Of a stretch of DNA of 64,000 nucleotides, positions 8,394-19,627 are shown piece after piece. The notes under the pieces are model-generated. The model was not told the DNA's origin. It was given only the letters and a program-made list of their open reading frames with translations, and did no database searches. Made by a program: the position numbers and the translations under genes. The DNA is from Zea mays. Its lineage: Eukaryota; Streptophyta; Magnoliopsida; Poales; Poaceae. Each line of letters begins with the position of its first letter. The first letter of the stretch is position 1. The stretch lies in assembly GCF_902167145.1 (NCBI RefSeq), contig NC_050097.1, forward strand, positions 230,721,034-230,785,033, in the 5' to 3' direction.

Positions 8394-10068
8394 TGTCGGC
8401 GTTTCGAGACCGGGGGGTCCCTCGGGCCGACGAGTGAGTGCCGCGTGCCCCAGCCCAGATGGGTCGAGCGCGTGGGCGAGCGCGAAGGGGGGAAAGGAGC
8501 GAGGCGACCGGAGACCGGCGTGAGAGAGGTGGGAATCCCGCGCCCTTCGTGTTCGTCCCGCGCCCAGGTCGGGTGCGCTTGCAGTAGGGGGTTACAAGCG
8601 TCCACGCGGGAGAGGGAAGCGAGCGGCCCCAAGAGAGCGCCTGCCCCCGTCCTCGTCCCCGCGCGGCCAACCCTCTCTAAGAGGGCCCTGGTCCTTCCTT
8701 TTATAGTCGTAAGGAGAGGATCCAGGTGTACAATGGGGGTGCAGCAGAGTGCTACGTGTCTAGCGGGGGAGAGCTAGCGCCCTAAGTACATGCCGATATG
8801 GCAGCCGGAGAGAATTTGGCACCCAGCTGGTGTGATGTCGTGGCCGTCGGAGGAGCGACGAAGCCTGGCGGAGGGACAGCTGTCGGAGCGGTTGGGTCCT
8901 TGCTGACGTCCTCCTGCTTCCGTAAGAGAGCTGAGAGCCGCCATCGTCACAGAGCATGCGGGGCGCCATCATTGCCTATCTGGCGGAGCTAGCCAGATGG
9001 GACACCGGTCTTGTTCTCTGCGGCCCGAGTCAGCTCGGGGTAGGGTGATGATGGCGCTTCCTGTTGACGTGGCTGGCCTACGCCCTAGGTTGGGCGACGT
9101 GGAGGCTCCTCCGAAGCCGAGGTCGAGTCTGTCTTCCATGGCCGAGGCCGAGCCCGAGCCCCTGGGTCGGGCGAGGCGGAGGTCGTTCGGCAGAGGCCAA
9201 GGCGGAGTTCGAGCCCTGGGGTCGGGCGAAGCGGAGTTCGTCGTCTTCTGGGGCTGAGCCTGAGTCCGAGCCCTGGGTCGGGCGGAGCGGAGTTCGCCGT
9301 CTTCCGGGGCTGAGCCCGAGTCCGAGCCCTGGGTCGGGCGGAGCGAAGTTCGCCGTCTTCCGGGACTTAGCCCGAGTCCGAGCCCTGGGTCGGGCGGAGC
9401 GGAGTTCGCTGTCTTCCGGGACTTAGCCCGAGTCCGAGCCCTGGGTCGGGCGGAGCGGAGTTCGCCGTCTTCCGGGACTTAGCCCGAGTCCGAGCCCTGG
9501 GTCGGGCGGAGCGGAGTTCACCGTCTTCCGGGACTTAGCCCGAGTCCGAGCCCTGGGTCGGGCGGATCGGAGCTTCCTATGGTGCCTTTGGTAGGGCCTG
9601 ACTGCCTGTCAGTCTCACTCTGTCAAATGGCACTGTAGTCGGAGTGGCGCAGGCGGCGCTGTCCTTCTGTCAGGCCGGTCAGTGGAGCGGTGAAGTGACG
9701 GCGGTCACTTCGGCTCTGCCGGGGGGCGTGCGTCAGGATAAAGGTGTCAGGCCACCTTTGCGTTAAATGCTCCTGCGATTTGGTCGGTCGGTGCGGCGAT
9801 TTAGTCAGGGTTGCTTCTTAGCGAAGGCAGGGCCTCGGGCGAGCCGGAGATGTGTCCGCCGTTGGAGGGGGGCCTCGGGCGAGACGGAAATCCTCCGGGG
9901 TCGGCTGCCCTTGTCCGAGGCTAGGCTCGGGCGAGGCATGATCAAGTCACTCGAATGGACTGATCCCTGACTAATCGCACGCATCAGGCCTTTGCAGCTT
10001 TATGCTGATGGGGGTTACCAGCTGAGAATTAGGAGTCTTGAGGGTACCCCTAATTATGGTCCCCGACA
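8394..10068 (-). repeat. Gypsy 3' LTR (1,675 bp)
   Basis: Carries six copies of a 56-bp tandem unit (about 9250-9580) containing gtccgagccctgggtcggg. A minus TATA-like tttatag lies at about 8700-8706. Length exceeds the partner LTR by 112 bp, exactly two 56-bp units. Confidence 0.92.
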
Positions 10069-10801
10069 GTAGCCCCCGAGCCTCGAAGGGAGTGTTAGCA
10101 CTCGCTTGGAGGTTTTCGTCGCACTTTTTTGCAAGGGGACCAGCCTTTCTCGGTTGCATTTTGTTCCGGTGGGTGCGCGCGAGCGCACCCGCCGGGTGTA
10201 GCCCCCGAGGCCTCAGAGGAGTGGTTTCACTCCTCCGAGGTCTTAATGCCTTGCGTAATGCTTCGGCTGGTCTGGTTGTTCCCTCATGCGAACTGGCCGT
10301 AGCCCGGGTGTACGGTCGGGACCCAAGTTCTCGGGCTGGTATGTTGACGCTGTCAACGGTTCGGCCGGAGCCGGGTTTGCGAGAGCAGCCCCCGAGCCTC
10401 TGCACAGGGCAAGAGGGCGATCAGGGACAGACTCGGCTTTTTTACATACGCCCCTGCGTCGCCTTTCCGCAAGGAGGAGGGGGGAAAGCGCCATGTTACC
10501 CTCGATGGGCGCCGAACATGGTGTCTCCGGTGAGCTGCAAACGGGTAATCCGAGTGGACGTCCGTGCCCCGTTCGTTAGGGGTCGGCTAGGGGCCCAGAG
10601 GCACGCCCAAAAGTACCTGCGGGTGATCTGCCGGACCCGGTCCCCTGGCGACGGGGTCCGAGGGCTCGATGCCTCCCTCCGATGGGATTCCGTTATAAGA
10701 TCGCTCCCGCCGGTCTCAGAAATATCCTAGGGTACCTCGGGAGTGCAGCCCGAGCCTTGGTTATGTATCGAACGTACCCCTGGTCATCCCTCACTCGGCG
10801 T

Positions 10802-11010
10802 CTGAGGCGGCTGTGAACCCTTCGGGGGCCAGCCTTCGAACCCCTGATCAGTAATAGGCGCGGAGCCCAGGTAGCCTGAGGCGGCCGTGGAACCCTTCGG
10901 GGGGCCGGCCTTCGAACCTCTGACCAGTAGTGGGTGTAGGGCCCACGCGATCTGAGGCGGCTGTTGAAACCCTTCGGGGGGCCAGCCTTCGAACCTCTGA
11001 TCAGTAGGGA
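10802..11010. repeat. Three ~75-bp tandem units in the gypsy 3' internal region
   Basis: Units start at about 10802, 10876 and 10952. Each runs ctgaggcggc...acccttcggggg...ccttcgaacc(c/t)ctga(t/c)cagta. They lie between the antisense promoter and the 3' LTR. No coding role is evident. Confidence 0.75.
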
Positions 11011-11356
11011 GGCTCGGAGCTTGGTTCCTTCACGGGGAAGGATCCTTTTCGGGGTATCCTCCTTTCCCGGTCCCTGTTGCAAGAGATAGAGAAAGAGGAA
11101 AAAAGGAAAAGGATGCGAAATCGAACGACGCGGCGTACCTTTTTTGGCGCGGTTATTACGGCAAAGGCGAAGCGTCGCCCATTGCTCCTGCCAGAAGCGC
11201 CGCCTGTCCTGCCGCGGAGTTAATGCGACGGGGCGAGCGGTTGGCGGGGCGGCCGTTGCGCGTGCGCGAGCCGTTCGAGGAACGGCTGTTTCGCTTCGCG
11301 TTTTTGAATCCCGCGTCCGGTCCGGGCGGAACGTTGGAACCGGCCTTGCCTTGGAC

Positions 11357-11364
11357 TTTATATA
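11357..11364 (+). promoter_or_regulatory. TATA box of the antisense ORF
   Basis: tttatata lies about 137 bp upstream of the likely ATG at 11501, on the strand opposite to gag-pol. It implies a promoter independent of the LTRs. Confidence 0.5.
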
Positions 11365-14248
11365 CCCGGGAGAGGGTCTGGTGATGGTTCTTTGCTCCGC
11401 TTCCTGCCTGCCTCTTAGGTTTTTGCAACCCGAGAGACTTAGCCAGAGAAGAGGAAACCGCCCTTCCTGCCCCTTGCGCCGCCATCCCTTTTGCTCGGCG
11501 ATGGCTGACCGGGTGACCATCATCTCGCCGCGCGATCCATGGCCCTTTTCCACGGTGACGGCGAGTGACCTGGAGGATCTGGTCGGCGAGGGCTTGCTTC
11601 GTCCTCTCACCGATAAGCAGCGACCGGAGTGGATTCCTCCCGTGGGCGGAGCCGCTCCGTCCCCACCGCCGGGGTACATCGTGAGCTTTGTCTCCTTCCA
11701 CGAGCGGGGATTCGGTGTGCCGGCGGGCCGCTTCATGCGGGCGATCCTGTACCACTATGGGGTGGAGTTGCACAACCTCACCCCTAACTCCATCTCGCAG
11801 GCCGCCATCTTCGAAGCGGTGTGCGAGGGGTACTTGGGGATCGCCCCCCATTGGGATTTGTGGACCCATCTCTTTTGCGCGGAGCTTTTTGCCTCGCCAA
11901 CAGGGGAGAGGAAAGTCCGCGCAGCGGTGCGGGCCGGCGGCTGCACCATCCTGCTGAGGCAGTCGCGGGCGTCGTTGTATATTCCTGCCATCCTCGCGTC
12001 CTCGAACAAGGGGTGGCAGCGCCGGTGGTTCTACCTCCGGAACGACGGCGAGTTGCTCCCGCCGTTCTCCCAGCGAGTAGTCACCGCTGCCACCGACGCC
12101 TGGCGCCACGGGACCCCGCACGAAAGACAGAAGAACCTCGAGCCACTTCTCCAGGCCTTGGAGGCGTTGCGGAAGGGGGGACTCACCGCTGCGGGAGTGA
12201 TTGCCGCCGTCCACCGTCGGAGGGTGCTTCCCTTGGCGGAGCGGCGGCTGTCGCTTTGGGAGATGACCCCGGAGGCCGACTGGGAGGGCTCGCGGATGTC
12301 CCCTGATCCTCTTCCCTTCGACGCCCTCCAATGGCGGGTGTCCGTTGCGTTGGGGAAGCCGGACCTCCACGCCTTCTCCCAGCTTTTGATGTGCCCCGAC
12401 CGAGGGTGCGTGACCCTGGTGAGTGTCCGCTTCTTCCTTCTTCATACATCAGGTTGCTCCTGGTTCTTACGATTGGGGTTTTTCCCCTCCTCTTCAGGAG
12501 GTGGGGTGGCACAAGCCTTCCCTGCCACGGGTCCCGCAGGACGCGGTGGACCGAGCAGCGTGGCGGGTTGCCGCGGAGGAGAGGAAGAAGAAGAAGGACG
12601 CGGAGAAGGCCCGGGCCCGCGAGCGGAGGCGGGCTCGAGACGCCTTGGAAAAGCTCCGTCGCCAGCAGGAGAGGGAGGGGCTCCCGAGGGAGCCGTCGCC
12701 GGAGACGCCCGACGATGACGACGAGGATGAAGATGATGACGAGGAAGACGACATGGCCGCCCGTCTTGGCCTCAGCCCCGGCTCGGGGTTTGGCCAGGAG
12801 CCGTCAAGCCAGCCCCCGAGCGGGCTGACGCCGTCAGTCCCCGGAGTCGGGACGTCGGGGCCCCGGCCTGAGGGGCAAGGGCAACCCGAGAGGGCTCCTG
12901 ACCCCTCGGCTGGAGGAGCCGAGGTGACCCCGGGGGGCCAGGCTAGGGCGTCTGCTCCCCGGGAGCCGCCGCTCGCGCCGGCAGCGCAGGGAGGCGACCC
13001 TCAGGCCACCGTTACAGTGCCTGGGCAATCGGCCCCCGGGCGCCCAAAGCGAGGGCGGTGCCGAAGTTGCCAGCGAAGCGGACCTCGGCGGCGGTTCCGG
13101 GGGCCGGGATCCAAGAGACTTCCCCCCAGGCACGATGGATCATGGCCCGGAGCGGGTAAGTATCTCGGAATGTCTTCGTCCTGGCTTTCCGTTCATATGT
13201 CCCGGCCGTGATTTTCCTTTTCTCCTCAGCAAGCGAAGCCATGGCCTGACCGACCTGGCACCCCGGAAGGCACTTAAGACGACGCCGGCTTGTGCGGCCA
13301 GCGCCGCTCCGGGCCTTGCCGTTCAGCCGACCCTGTCGCATGGCGTTCCACCTCAGGGGGCTCGGGCGGCACCGGTCGCCGTGGAGCAGGTTCCCGAGGC
13401 TGGCTCCTCTGCCGAGGCGGCCATTGTGATAGGGGAGGCGGCTGACGCCGACGTGGTTCCGAGCCCACCGGTTGTGCCGGCCATGCCGGCGCCTGCCGCT
13501 ACCGAAGTCGCCGCCATCCCGGTCAGGGAGCGACCGGTTGCTGCCGACGCCGAGACGGCTGATGCGTCGGCGCCCGGTGCCTTGGAAGAGGCAGGCGGGG
13601 AGGCGCGATCCGTCCCGCCGGGCGGCGGCCTCATCGCTGTGCGGCGGAGCCCCGAGGTCCGGCGCCAGTTGCTCCGGTTCCGGACCCATGAGGCCTCGGA
13701 CCCCGTCCTCGTTCTCGACGATGAACGGGAGGACCAGTCCTGGGATGAGCTCCGCGAGTGTGCTGAAGCAACGGTGGGGTCGCTCCGGTCGTCGCTGGAG
13801 GTTTTCTGCAGGGACGTCCCCAAAATCCTCTAGGTAACGGTTTCAGGCATACCTTTTCTCTTCTGTGACCGAGGCGTTCTTCGTGACGCCCCGTTTCCTT
13901 CCCTCAGGATCTGACGGATCGGAGCGCCGCCAAGTCGTCGTTCATCCGCCGCGAGGTCGATGTCTGGGGCTCGCTGCGGTCCCTGAGGACCTCGCTTGCC
14001 GGGGCTACTGCGCGCCTTTCTCAGCGGGGTGCCGAGGTAGCGGACCTCCAGTTGCTCTGCACTGACCTGAGAGCCGAGGCGGCAGCGGCGCGTGCGGAGG
14101 CAGCCGCGGCGCGCGCAGAGGTGCAACGGCAGCGGTCGGAGTTCGTCCAGGTCGTCGAGGAGCGGGACCAATCTCGGGGTCGGCCTGCCGAGGCCGAAAG
14201 CCGGGCCGAAACCCTCGCAGCTGACTTAGCCGCAGCCCAGGTCGCGAC

Positions 14249-15878
14249 TGAAAGTCGCCTAGAGGGGGGTGGATAGGCGAAACCTGAAAATTAAAACTTT
14301 ATCCCCCAACTAGATCCTTTGATTAGTGGTTAGAACAAGATGAACAATTATCGGAGTATAAAAACTAAGTTCTTGCTAGTAAAGAGTATAGCTTTCAAAT
14401 AATGCGGAAGTGATAAATCAATACAACTAATAATTCTATGATAACAAAGCAAGAAAGCTTAGATGAAAAAGAGCACTAACTCAAGTTCTTTTCTTGCGGA
14501 GTGTTGCTTCACTTAAATGAGATTTTAACTTGAAGCAACACCAGATGATATGAGCAAAGAATAGTGCAAGAGAACTTAGAGTAAGGGAAAGCAAACAAAT
14601 CACAAGCAAGAGCACAATGAACACGAGTGATTTGTTTTACCGAGGTTCGGCCCTCGAAGGCCTAGTCCCCGTTGAGGAGTCCACTTAAGGACGGGTCTTT
14701 TTCAACCCTTTCCCTCTCTCCCGATCACACAAGGATCGGCGAGCTCTTCTTCTTCTCAAGGATCACTCTCGATCCCACAAGGACCACCACAATCTTTGGT
14801 GTCTCTTGCTAGCTTTTACAAGTCTCCAACACTTTGGAGGAAGTTCGAATGGGAGTCAAAAACTCCACGCGCAAATGAACACAAAGATGTAGCACACACT
14901 ATCTCTCAATGAATCTCACAAGGCGCTAGGGCTAAACTCGATTGAGTAGCTCTCAATTGCTTGCTCTCTCTTTTGTGGCACTTGTGTTGGTTGTAGTGGA
15001 CTAAATCTTGTGTATAGGATGGATCAATGAATATAGGTGGTTGGGAGGGCTTGAGTATGTCAAATAGATGACTTGGAATGTTGCTTGGACTCCCACACTT
15101 TGAAGTGGCCGGTTGGGGTGGTATTTATAGCCACCATCCAAAAACTAGCCGTTGATGAAGTCTGCTGGCGATGGGCGCACCGGACAGTCCGGTGCACACC
15201 GGACATGTCCGGTGTGCCAGCCACGTCATCCTATCTGTTGAGATTGGAGCTGGTCGACCGTTGGAGGCTTTTGTCCTCATGTGGCACCGGACAGTCCGGT
15301 GCACACCGGACAGTCCGGTGCCTCTCTGATCCTCTGCTCTGACTTCTGCCGCGTGTACTGTTCTGCACTGTTTACTGTCAGAGTCGACCGTTGGTGCGAA
15401 GATGACCGTTGCTCCGCTGGCACACCGGACAGTCCGGTGTACACCGGACAGTCCGGTGAATTTTAGCGGAGCAGTCTTCGTGAAGTCCCGAAGCTGCTGA
15501 GTTCCGAAGGCCGCGTTCCGTTGGAGCACCGGACACTGTCCGGTGTACACCGGACAGTCCGGTGAATTATAGCGCGCCGGCCCTGGATTTTCCCGAAGGT
15601 GGCGAGTTTGAGTCTGAGTTCCCTGGTGCACCGGACAGGTACTGTTCACTGTCCGGTGGCACACCGGACAGTCCGGTGCGCCAGACCAGGGGTGCCTTCG
15701 GTTGCCCCTTTGCTCCTTTCTTTTGACTTTTGTCTTGTTCTTTTTATTGGTTTTATGTTGAATCTTTGGCACCTGTAGAACATATAATCTAGAGCAAACT
15801 AATTAGTCCAATTGTTTGTGTTGGACATTCAATTACCAAAATCATTTAGGAAAAGGTTTAAGGCCTATTTCCCTTTCA
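14249..15878 (-). repeat. Sirevirus 3' LTR (1,630 bp)
   Basis: TG...CA. Minus TATA box TATAAATA at 15122-15129. Palindromes of the CCGGACAGTCCGG type fill 15178-15680. Confidence 0.95.
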
Positions 15879-17890
15879 ATCTCCCCCTTTTTGGTGATTG
15901 ATGCCAACACAAACCAAAGCAAATATATAAGAGAATAATTGAACTATTTTGCATAGAATAGGTGCAAAGATTACTTGGAATTAAACCAAAATTCATTTCA
16001 TAAAATATGCATGGATGCTTTCTTACTTTATTTTATTTAGTATTTTGGACCACGCTTGCACCACATGTTTTGTTTTTGCAAATTCTTTTTGTAAATCCAT
16101 TTCAAAGATCTTTTGCAAATAGTCAAAGGTAAATGAATAAGAGTTTGTAAAGCATTTTCAAGATTTTAAATTTTCTCCCCCTATTTCAAATGCTTTTCTT
16201 TTGACTTAACAAAACTCCCCCTAAAAGAGATCCACCTCTTAGTGTTCAAGAGGGTTTTGATATATCATTTTTGAAATACTCCTTTCTCCCCCTTCTTGAA
16301 CACAATAGGATACCAAATGATAAATACTTTTGGAAAGCACTAAGTTTTTGAATTTGGTGGTGGTGGTGCGGTCCTTTTGCTTTGGGCTCATTTCTCCCCC
16401 TTTTTGGCATGAATCGCCAAAAACGGAATCATTAGAGCCCTTGAAGTGCTATCTTCCCCTTTGGGCATAAATAAATGAGTTAAGATTATACCAAAGGCGA
16501 AGTCCGGTCTTTTAGCTTTGGGCTCTTACTCTCTTCCAGAGACGAAGTCCTTTTCTTTGATGCTCATTTCTCCCCCAAAGAATAGAGAGTTGCTTGGAGT
16601 GATGGCGAAGTATGATATACGGAGTGGAAGCCTTTGTTTTCGCCGAAGACTCCATTTCCCTTTCAATCTACGACTTAGCATAGTAATATACTTGGAAACA
16701 TATTAGTCGTAGTCATGGTATGGGAATAATAGGATATATGCATTTGTACCAAAATGAAAGAGATATGATCAAGAGATATGTCAATTAAGCATGATCATAG
16801 TTCTATATAATATAGATTTCTCCCCCCTAAATATGTGCCTTGAGAGGAATACATATTTTGGCCTTAAATGCCAAGTGCACATAATTAGGTTAATGAGAAC
16901 AAGTCTATATCATAGAGAAAGTGAAGTGCATTGTGTCATAGTATATGAGTGATGCTCAAGACAGTTTATGCACTTATGAAAGCATGTTGCAAACAATTTA
17001 AGCATTTTCCTTTAAGGACTTCAAAGAGACTTAAGGACCATCCACCTTTGGAACAAAGGTAGCTTATCCTCGTTACAAGGTTAAGCTTTAAGCTCTTTGA
17101 CAATAGAATCACTTCATCTAGTTTTAGCAAAGATGCAATAATGCATGAGTGAAATTTTAAGAGGTTAAACTAGGTATGAAGCAGGGATAAATGCAAAGGA
17201 CATGCTTTCTCTTCCTTATATATAAGATATGCAAAGAATGCTTATAAGAGGAAGATTTAGGTACAAGTTCAAATGAAAGGAAGTGGTTTTACCCTTTTGT
17301 ACCTTCTCATAGAGACGCTCTCTTCATTGTGCTTTGTCCTTAGTCTTAGTTGCTTAAGACCTATACTCAATGACAATATATGGAAATACTTTGCACAAGA
17401 GAGAGTTCTACAACTGGTGATCTTTTTCAAGTTATTGTTAGCATATATCAAATGGATCACAAGTTGCATAAATGAATCATGAATTCTCCTTTTTCCTTAG
17501 TGCATATCAAGAAAGATGTCAATTAAAATTACCAATTGAGAATTATCAATGATACCAATTGAAATCAAATTGAAATTACATGAGGCACTAAGAAGTATCA
17601 GTGATAATTAAAGTTGTTCAATGATCAACCAATCGATGCGATCAAGAGAACAACATAGGCATTAGATTTACAATCAAGCTCAAAAATAGGAGAATCCAAT
17701 AAGCATGCTACTTTAGAAATGAAAGCAACAATCCTTGATACAAGCGACATTATTTTAACAAGTTGGATTGATGTGAAGTAGCATACTATATGAGAAACAT
17801 TATTCTCATGCAAGAGACTATATGAAATTACTAAGATAAAGTAATAGTCTCAACATAATCAAAATATAATAATGGACTCCCCCTAAAGAT
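15879..17890 (-). promoter_or_regulatory. Multiple polypurine tracts (mPPT) of the Sirevirus
   Basis: Plus-strand ctccccc tracts, purine runs on the element's strand, occur near 15882, 16174, 16215, 16285, 16393, 16570, 16820 and 17877. Arrays of polypurine tracts before the 3' LTR are a described Sirevirus feature. The one next to the LTR would prime plus-strand DNA; the role of the others is unknown. Confidence 0.75.
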
Positions 17891-19627
17891 ATGCATCAAG
17901 TGATTGAAAGAATTGATTTCGATACATTCACTTTTAAGGACATAAAGGGAGAAGCATTATACATTTTGATCAAGGCTCATAAATTTAGCAATAAACAACT
18001 TAAGCCTGGTAACCTCATAATGAAAAAGGATTTAGAATGCTTACAACCACACCATTGATTGTTGTGAAAACCTTATTGTCCAAGTAGATGTTGTTGTCCT
18101 TGATGTTCTTTTTTTTATTTGAGTGTCCTCCCTTTATATTTGTCTCTTTTTCCTTCCAAACTTATTGAAAATACTCAAGAGACATGATAATAGCGCAAGG
18201 GAGTATATGGTGAAGGATGATTACTTTAGATAACTAGCATACAAAATTCATCATCCACACATCACATAGACATGAAGTAAAATCCTTAACATTTGTGCTT
18301 ATTACTAAAAAGGAATATGCACTATTTGACTATTTGATCAAACATAGGATTTTGCTTCTTCATATTGAATTTTATTAATTATTACTTAAAAGCGAGTTAA
18401 TATGAGAACATTTATAGCAAAGGTATGAAATAGATACTAATGGATAAGTGCATTTATGAGAATGTAATTGAATGCACATCAAGACAAATTTTGTCCTCCA
18501 AAGAATCTATTCTTCAGGAATGATAGTTTAGAGAGAATAACCATTGAAGGGAACTATATTAAAGAGATGAGTTCCCATACCTTTGCTTTTACCTTTCTTC
18601 CTTTTTGGTGAAGAGAACCCTTTGAGGCTTGTGGCTTTAACCTTGCACTTACACTCTTGTAGATTTTCATAAGTAGACTCAAGAGAAATGTTAAAAGCAG
18701 CACAAGCACTAGTTTCCCTTTTTGTAATCATTTTGATAAGGAATGAAAAGTGGATTATTAAAGCATGGAAACTTTTATAGTATGAACTAGATTATTCCAA
18801 TAAGTATGCTAAGTTTTAACTCATAAAACAAGCATGGTTAAATTCTTGATATTATGGGAATAAATCTAATCCATAACATGGAGAGCGATAAATGTAGAAG
18901 AATCATATCCAATTAAGCAGTAAGAGATACACCATGAATTATTGGATAGAATTTCCTAGACATGATGAGATACGCATTTTCATAGAGAAACTTATTCTCT
19001 ACAAGTGAGACTACTTAGATAAAAACATTAGTCTCACTTTTCTAGCTATAGAGAGAATTTTTTCTTTTATAAGTGTCCTAAGTATTTGAATTTCTTACAT
19101 GACACCTTATTCTTTTAAGAACATGAAATATCTCTCTATATCTAGAACATGGCAATAATAGAATAATTAAAGTAAGGACATGCCATGAGAACTTGCAATA
19201 ATTTAAAACATGTAGATTGTCATAATATAGAATTTGATAAATACACAATCTACCATTATGAGAGGAATTTCTTCAAAGAATGATGACATAATTTAAAGAC
19301 ATCCTTAAGTGCTTTCTATTTCTATGTGACTACATAAGACACATGACAAATTAAGATAATTGCACTTAAGAATATAAATGTTACCATCCCTTGACTTTCC
19401 TCCATGTTGTAGGCCTTGATATTCCGCACATGATGATTCTTTATTTCCTACAACATTAATATCTTCCCGAGATGATATGAGTTTTGAATACAATAAACTG
19501 AAGTAACCTTGGGTCAAACTTGAATATGTAGATCATTTGAAGATTGATAGCTTGAGTTGATAAGAATTGATTTAACTCCCTCAAGCACCCCAAAGGTTCA
19601 TACCATCTCCTTCTCCTACAAATCTTG
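15879..19627. other. 3.7-kb AT-rich non-coding region of the gag-only Sirevirus
   Basis: It lies where pol would sit in an autonomous copia element, but no pol motif is visible on either strand and no frame exceeds about 70 codons. Apart from the polypurine tracts I cannot explain its content. Confidence 0.7.

Noticed and set aside
11156..12445. 429-codon minus-strand frame opposite the antisense ORF
   Set aside because: It is the shadow of a GC-rich coding exon. The plus-strand frame has splice sites, a TATA box and family similarity.
15125..15772. 215-codon frame, repeated at 22426-23073
   Set aside because: It is palindrome-derived translation of the two identical LTRs.
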